Origin: Neospora caninum Liverpool
Taxonomy: Eukaryota > Apicomplexa > Conoidasida > Eucoccidiorida > Sarcocystidae
Reading direction: 5' to 3'
Assembly (NCBI RefSeq): GCF_000208865.1
Contig: NC_018396.1
Location: forward strand, 3,591,101 to 3,655,100
DNA length: 64,000 nt
In this document: one piece after another, positions 36,253 to 47,842 of the stretch
Numbering within the stretch: the first letter of the stretch is position 1
Layout: each line of letters opens with the position of its first letter
The notes under the pieces: generated by a model
Told to the model about the DNA's origin: nothing
Database searches by the model: none
What the model saw: only the letters and a program-made list of their open reading frames with translations
Program-made: the position numbers and the translations under genes

Positions 36253-39147
36253 TGGCGAGGAAACCACGCGACGTAAGCAGAGTACTCACTAAGGGCGTCA
36301 GGAGGCCACTGGTTCCTGTATGAGGGCAGTCCCTGTAAAAGGTCCTCATGGAGGCGTTTGTCGATGATTGATTGCTATTACAATGGAGTACGTAAGCATT
36401 AGGGCTTGAAAAACCAACAAATCAAGGGAGTGAATTATGATTCGATGGAATATGGGTAGAGGTAATTCGCCCACTCCTGTAACTGAATCAGACAGAGGAG
36501 TGCCTGACGCAAAGTTTATACATTTTCTCTCACGCAAAATGTTCCTGCCGTGTGCTCTCCCATTCAGGAAACTACTGAAGAATGATACACAGCCGGTTAG
36601 TCCCTACTGACAGTCATTGATAACGGTGCTAGAGATGTCGAAAACAGTTGTCTTTGCAGCTGCTTACAAACTTCCGCTGCAGGGCCACGGTTCCAGTAGT
36701 TATACTTTGAGTGCTGCAAGATCACTGTACCAGACACTATACGATCATCAAGTTCACTCTCTTACATTTACCCAAAATTCCGAAGACCAAGACAACTTGA
36801 TTTTTGAATAGCGTGCCAGATGCAACTACTTTCGCTTAGAGATTCGCACCTCCAGCCAGACCCTGAAACCTTGTACATAGTTTGCTGCTTCAATAAAGGA
36901 GTCAGATGTTGATCAAAGAAGCACTTGGAGTGCCATTGCCTCAACGAAGAACGGACAGACACATGTGTCTTCCTCGTGCTCGTCCGGAAGCTGTATTTCC
37001 GTGTAGGTATTGCAGGGCTAGCGTCTATGGAAAGGTTCATATTCCTACAGGTCGTACTGAGGTTCCTAGTGTGTAGCATAATTTGTATTGGGGTGACAGC
37101 AGTGAAGCAACCCTCTTGGATATATGTGACGTAAAAATAATGGGACGTCAGCGGGTGTCCGGTATCGCTGTCTGTAACAAAAAACGCCGACCATGGGAGT
37201 ATTTGTGCCGGAGCCCTGGCACAGGGATACGATAGACCACTTTGTCCGCTTATGCAATTGTTTTACTACCACTGTGTCATTGCCCACCCTCCAACTCTTT
37301 GTTTCCAAGCAAACTCACACGCCTGAAGCCCGGTATCTCGGAGGAGCAGAGGATCCTTGAGTTCATAAGTCTACCGCCAACCACAGGTGAATATCAGAAA
37401 ATCAGTATCTTCCCTCAGATATCCCCGGACGCCTCTTCTGATTAGCATCACCTCAAGCCTCCGCATTCACAACGGCAATTACTACCGGCAGCAGGGATGT
37501 TAAGTTTGGGGCAGCCTCTGAGAATCCGTGGCCTTATCAAGGTAGTTGAAAGTCACATGTGACTGCTTCTCACATGTCACGCTCCCTGTTTCCATCGTTG
37601 CGAACTGAAGTCGTTTTTAAACAAAAGTACAAATGGCACCGATAAATGTGTGGAGCTACGATTTTTCCGTCTGTTCGCGATCAGCTTGGGCACTGTGAGT
37701 GAGTTTAGTTCCTGTCACTGGTTTTCGGTTTGTGGCGTAAAAAAGCACGAGTCGATAGCGATCCCTTGATCCCCTCGAAGAAACTGTTCTTGGCATGTAA
37801 GGGGTAACGGTAAAGTGATCCACTTGATACTGAGTTCAGGGCCACGAAGAGACAAGCAGCCCCGTCTAGCCGTCTGTGCCTTCGCCGTGCCGCGAATGAC
37901 GGAAATGCACCACGCCCCGTTGACTTAGCGCGCCAAGTGACCCCGGCAGTAGACTCGCATCTCATTAAAGATGCCGAAAAACTGACGGACTACTCTCCAT
38001 GCCCTCAGGATTATATGTGTCTACTCGTTCTCTGGGAAAAAGGAGGAAGATTGACCACGCCTTCAGTCCCGAGCCGCGATAATCGTGGGGTACCGTGTCG
38101 ACCCCCTGGGGTCCGAATGCCTGCGTGAATTATGTGCATGCACCTGAGGAGGAAACTTCGCATGGGAAAAGCACAGCCGCTTGCATTAACATTTCCTTCA
38201 TTTCGCGCTCTCGCTAAAGGAAGTGTCCTTGGTTGGGAGCGGCGGAGCTGACTAAGGAAGGGTCCAAATTCGCTTTCCACTTTCAGCGCCGTCTTTTTCT
38301 TCCTTGGACTCTATGTTCGGGGAGGGGCAAAGCTTCGATAACTTTGCCCGAGCTTTCGTTAGGACTGGTTTGTTCGTGGAATTCTTGTCTCCTTCGCTCT
38401 GTGGAAGGTGTTGCTTGGCTCAGCTGTTACTTTCGACTTTCGGCGGATTTCAGGGAAAGGGACTGTTGCGCACGGCCGTTTTTAGCAGCAGGAACCCGGG
38501 CCGTCGCCATGCAACTCCGCTCGAGTCGGTCCGGTGCCTGTGCTTGCAGTGAAACATGCTGTTTGGTTCGTCGGCAAAAACAAGAAGATTCATGAGCTTT
38601 CGAAAAGAAATTCTTTTCGTTTCGAGTTGATGCGTTTTCCTAGCTTCTTCTTCCACTTCTGTCCGGTCGTACCCGAGCCCTGCAACCCTCTCTTCCACAC
38701 CGCGTCTTCTCCGTACCGTCGTGTGATACCGTTCGTCTCTCTGGAATCCCAATCTGTCTTTTAAAAATCTGAGAAGCATTTCAGATTTTGTCACCTTCTC
38801 CGACGACTGCTGACTGTCAATACCCACATTCTGTCCGCGTGCAGGCATTGCGTATCTTCACCAGCCGCGCCACTCTTCTGGTTCGTTCGCAGCGGCTGCT
38901 GCCGTCTCTTCGTTTCTTGTCTGTTCCCTCCGCCGGTCGTCTTTTTCCATTTTCTCCGGATTGGTTGTTGGTTGTTTCACCGGAGAGGTCCTGATCTACC
39001 GGTCATCCTCTCCTCTCGTCTACCGCCAGTCTCCCTCGGGTTTCTCCCAGTTTCTCGCCTCCCCTCGCATCCAGGAACCGTCCCCCCGTTTCTCCTGGTG
39101 TTTCGTGCCTCCCCTTTTCCCTCTTCTCTTTTCTCCCAGTTGTCACC
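36253..39147. other. Intergenic upstream of Brr2
   Basis: No firm gene. A short ATG frame at about 37028 starts with a signal-peptide-like segment (MERFIFLQVVLRFLVCSII) and soon stops; a frame at 37242-37445 could be a downstream exon but the phases do not settle. The last kilobase before 39148 becomes pyrimidine-rich on the + strand and should contain the Brr2 promoter and leader. Confidence 0.5.
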
Positions 39148-40157
39148 ATGGCGGAAGAGTTTGAGCGCTTCAAGCGCTTTGAGTACAGGCAGAACAGTAA
39201 CCTGGTTTTGCAGAGAGACACTTCCACAGGGGTAGCGCCGGCAGTCAATTTGGGCGAGCCTACAGGAGAGCCAGAGTCGCTGGCAGGTCGCAAGCTGTAC
39301 CCGATGGGCGACAAAGTTGAGAGGGGACTGAAGAAGGAAGATCGACCGGCAAAAAGCGCGGATCCCAAGCGCGCCAAACTGAAGAGAAATAAACTGGTAA
39401 GCGATCGACAAGTCGGCCCTTTCCATCGCAGACCTTCTCGCGAGTGTTGCCTGTCGCGTAAATAGAGGGCAAACGTCTGAAGCGATACCCACCCTTGTTT
39501 CCGTGTCTCGACAATGTGCCTGCTGCTCACTGGTCAACCGGATCTATCCGGACCTGCGTTTCCAGATACCGTTCGGAGTGCACCGTGTATGTAGGCCGAC
39601 CACTCTTTGGATGCGCCGAAACAGTTGTACACCCATTTCCCCGCAGTTCACTACGTTTTCTGCTTGGACTCTTTGGGTAGGCGTTGCTCCTTTCTACCGG
39701 GTCTCTTTCCGGATCGTATCTCGCCGACGATGAGACGTAGCCGTACCCTTTTTATCAACTGGCGTTGCCGGGTGTTTGGTTGTCTCTCCAGGATCTCAAG
39801 CGCGGTGCGACAGTTCTGGACGCAGATGTGACTGAGATTTTCTTCTATAAGCCGACGACTCAGCAGACGCGCCTGGTGTACGAACAGCTGCTCGTGACCC
39901 TCCAGCAGCAGCTTGGTGACCAGCCCGACGAAGTCTTGAAGGGCGCGGCAGATGAAGTGCTAGCGGCTTTGAAGGTTGATGGATGCAAAGACAGTGAAAG
40001 AAAGAAGAACGTGGAGCAGGTTCTCGGGCCGCTGACCTCAGACCGATACACCCGCCTCCATCAACTCGCCAAAAACATCACGGACTATTCCCTCGGAGGC
40101 GAAGAAGAGGATGGCGCTCAGGCAGGAGGTAAACAAACCCATCCAGCACTGGTCGCA

Positions 40158-40224
<67 letters not shown>

Positions 40225-43200
40225 GTGTGCACGTAGATTCAACTTCGTCTCCGAGTGCGGATTTATATATATATATATATATATATATATGTCGCTGTGT
40301 GCTGTAGATGTGTGTGTGTTTCCTGTGTATCTGTGTGCTTAACCAGAAGCGTATGTCGTCTGCGTATTTTAATCGCGTTATTTTGAGTTGTCTGAATGGT
40401 GTGCATCCGCTAGCTTCTCTCTTATTTTCACAGGCGTTTCAATGTGGTGCATGCGTGCCTGTGCAAGACCCGTCACGTCTAGGTGTGCATGTTGCGGCTC
40501 TATGGAACACAACGCGTTGCCGGTTTTGCAGTTTGCGAAGGCGTGCGGCCTGTGCGAGTCTTACCTGTGGGGTTTTGTCCCCGAAGCCAGTTGCCGGGGA
40601 AAGATCTTTTCGCTTCGGTTTCTCATCCGGGGCTGTCCTTTTCTCTCCTTCGTTGTGGAGATGCGTGCGGCAGGTTTCCCCGCGGCCCTGTCTGCGGATT
40701 CAGTCCGTGCAGAAGAGGCAAATAGGAACCCTTCCGCGTTTCATGCGGGGAGTGCTTGTGTGTGTATATCCACGTGACGTCTGGAAACTCTGGTGGCGAG
40801 AGGCGTCTTGACTGCTTTTCCGAGCTGCAGCAGAATGCTACATCTGGAGATAAAAGCCGGTTTCTGTCCAAGGTTGAGTGCAGGCGCTTCTCTCCCCGTT
40901 CATGCGTCTCTTCGTTTGTATCCCTGTCCTCGCAGGGTTGGACGGGTCCACGGGGGTGGCTGTGGTCTTTGACGAAGAGGAGGAGGAAGACGGGGATGGG
41001 AACGAGTTGATGGAAGTCGAGGTTCTCGAGGGAGAGGAGGAGGACGACGAAGACGAAGAGGAGGCAGAAGACAAGGAGCGAACGTACTTGGCGGCGAAGA
41101 ACGTCGACGACGACGAGTTCGAGGACCGTGACGCATACGAGCTGGACATCTCCAAGATCGACCCTCACTGGCTCCAGCGCGAGTTGAACAACGTCTTCAA
41201 AGACCCGAACAAGGCGGTGGCGACGGAGAAGGAGATTTTGTCGATTCTCGCGACTCCCGACATCCAGAAGTGTGAGAACCAGCTGGTCGTGATTCTCAAG
41301 TACGAGAACTTTGAGCTCGCCAAGTTGATTTTGAAGAACCGCTGGAAAGTGTTCTACGCAGTTCGTCTGGGACAGGCGCAGAGCAAGGAGGAGAAGAACG
41401 CGATCTTTGAGGAAATGAAGAACTCGCCCGAGGGCCAGGAAGTCCTCGAGCTCCTCGACTCGCTCTCGTCGCGCCGCAACAAGGAGAAGGAAATCGCCAT
41501 CAACGTCCGGAAGGAAGCGGCGTCGCTGGCAGCGAAGGCGCAGGCGCGCGCGGCCTCGCTGCGCGCCGCGGAGTTCGCCGAGGAAGACGCCGGCGGCGGG
41601 GCGGGTTTGCATGCGTCGTCCACGGCCGCCTTCGCAGGGAAGCCGGGAAAGGCCCTCGGCGCCGCGCTGTCGAAGGCCCGCGACTTGGACGAGGCGACGG
41701 GCGACCGCGACGGGCTCGAGGCTGCCGGGGCGCATCCGCATGCGATGAAGGGCGCGGTCGCGAAGAAGCCGACCGCCGCCGTGGACTTGTCCTCGATTGC
41801 CTTTCACCAGGGCGGGCACTTTATGGCCAACACGCGCGTGAAGCTTCCAGACGGCGCGCAGCGCATCGAGACGAAGAACTACGACGAGGTGGTTGTGCAG
41901 GCGTTCAAGAAGCCGCAGGAGGCGCCCGACGCGCGGCTGCCGATCTCGGCGCTGCCTGACTGGGCCCAGAGCGCGTTCTCGTGCGTGAACATTGAACAGC
42001 TGAATCCGATGCAGAGCAAAGTGTACAAGGTGGCCTTTGAGGAGTTCAACGAGAATCTGCTCCTCTGCGCGCCGACGGGTGCCGGCAAGACGAACGTTGC
42101 GATGCTCGCGATCCTGAACGTGCTGGGTCGGCACCGCAACGCCAAGACTGGCCACATCGACTTGTCCGGGTTCAAAGTGATCTACATCTCGCCAATGAAG
42201 GCTCTGGTCGCGGAGCAAGTCCAGGCCTTCTCGCAGCGTCTGCAGCCGTACGGAGTCACAGTCCGCGAGTTGACTGGCGACGTGAACTTGACTCGCCAGC
42301 AGATCGAGGAGACGCAAGTCATCGTCACGACCCCGGAAAAGTGGGACATCATCACGCGGAAAGCTGGCGAGCGCGCCTACACGCAGCTCGTCCGCCTCGT
42401 CATCATCGACGAGATCCACCTGCTCCACGACTCCCGGGGGCCCGTCTTGGAAGCCATCATCGCCAGAACGATTCGCCAAATCGAAACCGCCCAAGAACAC
42501 ATCCGCCTCGTCGGGTTGAGTGCGACGCTGCCCAACTACGACGACGTCGCTGTGTGCTTGCGCGTAACGCCCGAAAAGGGTCTCTTCTTCTTCGGCAACC
42601 ACTACCGCCCCGTGCCGCTGAAACAAACGTACATTGGCGTCAAAGACAAAAAGGCCATCAAACGCTACAACACCATGAACGAGGTCACCTACGAAAAGGT
42701 GAGACGCGCGGCGCGGCGCGACCTCGAAGACGCGGAGCGAACCTGAGGCGGGGAAAAACGCATGTCTGTGTGTGTGTGTGTCTAAGGGGAGGGAGTCAAG
42801 AAGCGAGGGGCGCGAAACTGTGCCTTTCTCACACACATATGGGAAGGAGAGCGTGTGGCCGCGGTGCCGTTTTGCTTTTCTCCGTGCTGAGGGTTTTGTT
42901 TCGGCCGCTTTTCGGTAGAGCGAACGAGGGGTGTGCAGTAGACGCGCGTCTGCGTCACGGGCGGCGTCTCTCTGCGTCTTCCGCCCGCCGTTTTTGCAGC
43001 TCATGGAGAACGCCGGCAAGTCGCAGGTGTTGATTTTCGTGCACTCGCGCAAGGAGACAGTGAAGACTGCGCGTTTCATTCGCGACATGGCGCTGCAGAA
43101 GGACACACTCCCGCGATTCCTCCAGCACATGACGGCCAGTCGGGAGATTCTGCAGTCCGAAGCGGAGGCGGTGAAGACGGGCGATTTGAAAGAGTTGCTG

Positions 43201-46200
43201 CCGTACGGCTTCGCGGTCCACCACGCCGGGCTGCCGCGCACAGACCGGAAGCTGGTCGAGGACCTGTTCGCAGATCGCCACATTCAAGTGCTGATTTCGA
43301 CGGCCACGCTCGCGTGGGGTGTGAATCTCCCCGCACACACAGTCATCATCAAAGGCACGCAGGTCTACTTGCCCGAGAAGGGCTCTTGGGCAGAGTTGAG
43401 TCCGATGGATGTGCTCCAGATGATGGGGCGCGCCGGGCGCCCGCAGTACGACACGAGCGGCCACGCGATCCTCATCACGCAACACAGCGAGCTCCAGTAC
43501 TACCTCTCCCTCAACAACCAGCAACTCCCGATCGAAAGCCAAATGATTTCCTGCCTCCCCGACATGCTCAACGCCGAAGTCGTCCTCGGTACGGCGCCCA
43601 GAAAGCGTTTCAACGGTTTAGGGGTTTCCCAACGCGCTACTTCGGCGCGAGTGGAGGAAACTGCAGGCAAAGACTCCAGGCACTGCAGCGAAACTGAGGT
43701 GGTCACACAGACCCGACAAAGGAGTGGCTTTTCGCAAGACACAGACCATGATAAACAGCCAAGGTCTCACAGATACACATGCAGACTGCCGATTCAGATA
43801 TGTCGCTCGACGTGTCTTCGTGGCATTGACGAGTGGAGATGTGTACCTACGGAGACGGGCGAGGCGCGCCTTGGCCGCGTGGCTGTTGCTTGTGACTGTA
43901 TGCGTTCTGTGGGTGCTGGCCTGCTATGCCAGCCAGTGTGCCTCGCTGGTCGGGGGGGGGGGGGGGGGGTGATTCTGTCGAGCGTGGAATTTCAGGGTCG
44001 CGTTGTTTTTCTCGGTTTCGCTTCACGTTCTCAGGTTCGGTGCGGAGCCGCGAGGACGCGGTGAACTGGCTAGGGTACACGTACCTGTACGTGCGCATGT
44101 TGAAGAACCCGACGTTGTACGGCATCCCGCCGGAGGAAATTGAGCGCGACAAGTTGCTGGAGCAGCACTGCGTGAATCTGATTGACAGCGCGTTGAAGAT
44201 TTTGGACAAGAATTTCCTCATCAAGTACGACCGGCGCATGGGGGCCATCCAGGTGACGGCGATGGGGCGCGTCGCGAGTCACTACTACATCAAGTATCCG
44301 ACGATTGCGGTGTACAACCAGCACATGAAGCCGACGCTGTCGGACATTGAGCTCCTGCGTCTCTTTTCGCTCTCGTCCGAATTCAAGTACATGCCGGTCC
44401 GCGAAGAAGAAAAGGTGGAGCTCCAGCGGCTCATGGAGCGCGTGCCGATCCCTGTGAAGGGCTCTCCGGACGAAACGAGCTCGAAGGTGAACGTCCTCCT
44501 CCAGGCGTACATCAGCAAACTGAAACTCGAGGGTCTCGCCATGATGGCCGACATGGTGTACGTACAGCAGAGCGCGAACCGAATCATGCGCGCTATCTTC
44601 GAAATCTGCCTGCGACGTGGCTGGGCGATGCTCGCCCTCCGGGCCCTCCAGTTCTGCAAAGAAATCGACCGCCGCATGTGGAGCAGCATGACGCCGCTTC
44701 GACAGTTCAAGGTCAGAGTCCCGACCCACACGCCCGCGCGGAGTGCGAAACACACCAGGCTGTGCATTTCCCACGATGCAGGCAACGCCGGCCACGCACG
44801 CTACACACCTATACATACGCATGTACAGGATTGTATATATATATATATATATGTATATATATGTATATATTTATATACTTATATACGCATATCTGTGTGT
44901 ATGTGTGTATGTCAGTAGCCACGTATCCGAGTATGGTGGGTCACCGGGGTGTGAGGTCGCCCGTGCAGGGAGTGGAGAGATGTCGTATCCGTGCCGAACG
45001 CTAGAGAGGCCTTTGGCGAAGTGGGCGGACCAGAATTGAGTTTAAAACTTATTTTCATGTGGAGAGAAACGTGTGGTTCGCGATTCGTTTTTTGCGCCCG
45101 CTGCGCGCAGGTGTTGCCGGAAGAGCTGCTGCGGAAGATCGAGAAGAAAGACTTGCCTTTCGAACGGTACTACGACCTGTCGTCGACGGAGATCGGGGAG
45201 TTGGTGCGCGTGCCCAAGATGGGCAAGCTTCTCCACCGGCTGATTCACCAATTTCCGAAACTCGAGCTGGCGGCCTTCGTGCAGCCGCTCACGCGCACCT
45301 GCCTAGTCGTCGAACTGACCATCACGCCGGACTTCCAGTGGGACTCCAAGGTACACGGCAGCGGCGAGGTCTTTTGGGTGCTGGTCGAGGACGTCGACGG
45401 CGAACAGATTCTCCACCATGAGGTGAGCGGCGAAAAGCCAGCAAGGCCGCATGCAGTAACAGCGCACGCGAATGCCCCGCGATAGCTGTCTGAGCCGCTT
45501 CCCATCTCACGATCGATTCTCGCACTTTGTTGTGGAAAAGATACAAAGAAGGAGAGCGCCTGGCAGCGACACAGTGGAGACAGACAGAGACCGTATATGT
45601 ATCGATGTACATAGGTGCATAATTTCGGCATGCATGAACGTGCATTTTTGAGCGATGAGTGGGTCGGGGGAAGTAATATGGGCTGCCTGGCGAGTTTGCG
45701 GATACGAAAGGTTGACGCCAAAGGGTTGTCTGTGTTTTTTTCCCTTCAGATGTTTATCATGCCGCCGTTTACCGGCGAAGTGGAGCACACACTGTGCTTC
45801 ACGTTGCCGATTACCGATCCTCTGCCTCCGAATTATTCCATTCGCGTCGTCTCCGACCGCTGGCTGCACTCGCAGTCGTCGCTTCCAATTTCCTTCAAGA
45901 CGCTCATTCTTCCCGAGAGAACTCCGCCGCACACAGAACTTCTGGATCTCCAGCCTCTTCCCATCTCGGCTCTCCGGGACGCGAAAATGGAACAGGTCTA
46001 TGCAGGAAGTTTCAAGGCCTTCAATCCCATCCAGACTCAGGTACGGGCGCGGTTCCAGGAATGAGAAACGAAGAGACGACGTTTTTGATCTCCTTGCTTC
46101 TTCTGCATGCGCGTTTGCGGCTTTTGTTCCTGTCACTCTCCAGTCTGCTTCGGTGGCTCTCTGGTCTCCCCCTTGTTCTCTTTCTCCTCTTCTTTTCTTT

Positions 46201-47811
46201 CTTCTTCTATTTCTTTTCTTCCTTCTTCTCTTCCTTCTCTTTCTTCTTCTCTTCCTTCTTCTCTGTCCATCTCCTTCTTCTCTTTCTTCTTCTCTTCCTT
46301 CTTCTCTTTCTTCTTCTCTTCCTTCTTCTCTGTCTTCTTCTCTTTCTTCTTCTCTTCCTTCTTCTCTGTCTTCTTCTCTTTCTTCTTCTCTTCCTTCTTC
46401 TCTTTCTTCTTCTCTTTCTTCTTCTCTGTCTTCTTCTCTTTCTTCTTCTCTGTCTTCTTCTCTTCCTTCTTCTCTTTCTTCTTCCTTTTCTTCTTCTCTC
46501 TGTCCGTCGCCTTCTTCGCTGTGTCCGTCTCCTTCTTTTCTTCCTTCTCTCGCTTCTTTCTCTTCTCGCTCGCCCGGTGGTGTTCAGCTTTCTTCTCGCT
46601 TCGCGGCCCACCACACTCTCTCTCCCCGTGTGCGATGGCTGTGCTTTTGTTCCTAGGTCTTCTCCACGCTGTACGCGACGAACGAGAATGTCCTTCTCTG
46701 TCTGCCGCCGACGAGCGGGAAGGAGATTTGCCTCGAGTTTGCGATCCTGCGCATGCTCAAGACGGAACCTGCCAGTCAGTGGAAAGCCGTGTACATCGCC
46801 CCTCACCCGCTGGTGGTGAAGGAGAGACTCGACGACTGGGTCACAAAGCTTGGCAGGGGTTTGGGCGTCAAACTGGCGGAACTCACAGGCGAAATGCAAC
46901 AGGACATGAAGGTGCGTGCATGCACAAAGTGCCAAAGTGCACCTGGTCACGATCCACCCCGCCTCCGCGGCGCGCGCCGACGTGCCAAGCTCTGCATTTT
47001 CTCGATACAGCCGGTCTCGAGTCTCAGCGTCTCCATCTGCCTGGCCACGTGTCCGTAGATCGAGCAAGAGAGACGTTTCCTGATTTCCTGTGGAGATCCG
47101 TATCGACAAGCAAAGCTGAGTCGAGGCGGTGATGTGCCGTGGCCTCGCGTCTGTCACCGTTGCCGACTGGAGGGGCTCAGCAGCCGCTCCTGCCTCTGTT
47201 TCCACTCTGCGGAAGCTCTCTTTACCTACACACATGCATACCTATACATACATATAGAGATAGACAGATATATGTAGATACGTATTCGCATGCATATTCA
47301 CATACGTGTATAGCTTCATGAGATGTTGGGGTTGAGTTTCCGGTGTTGGAAGTAAAGCAGCTGTGTCTTTTAATCCTTCCTGTGTCTTGCTTTCAGCTTC
47401 TGGAGCAGTCGCAACTGGTGCTGGCGACTCCGGAGAAGTGGGACTTCGTTTCTCGTCGGTGGAAGACGCGCAAAGTGTTGCAGTCGATTCGGTTGCTCCT
47501 CGTCGACGACCTCCATCTGCTGAACTCGCCCGTCGGGTCCACGCTGGAGATTTGTCTCTCCCGAACGCGCTACATCTCCGCGCAACTCCAGCGCCCGATA
47601 CGCATCGTCGCCATGGCCAACTCGCTCGCAAACGCCAAAGACGTCGGAGACTGGCTCGGCGTCAGCAGCAGTGGTCAGACTCAGTCAACGAATTCAAAAT
47701 ATCTATGCATGTGCTTATTGGTACATGCACATATCGAGTTGGAGACATACTTATATGCGATATGTCTATCCATTCATTCATGCATATGCAGATATATATC
47801 TGTACACGGTC

Positions 47812-47842
<31 letters not shown>

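Noticed and set aside
36300..37000. Mitochondrial-DNA-like (NUMT) fragment suspected from AT-richer sequence
   Set aside because: No recognisable cytochrome b or cox reading frame or rRNA fragment could be read.
42779..43542. Long minus-strand frames across Brr2 cassette 1 (part of an 886-codon frame 40623-43283)
   Set aside because: Antisense shadow of strongly conserved helicase exons.
46107..47235. Three 330-340-codon frames (Leu/Phe/Ser-rich on +, Arg/Lys-rich on -) over the Brr2 intron 7 tract
   Set aside because: Simple-sequence artefact: polypyrimidine lacks stop codons in all frames, and Brr2 exons 7 and 8 flank it with good splice sites and matching phase.
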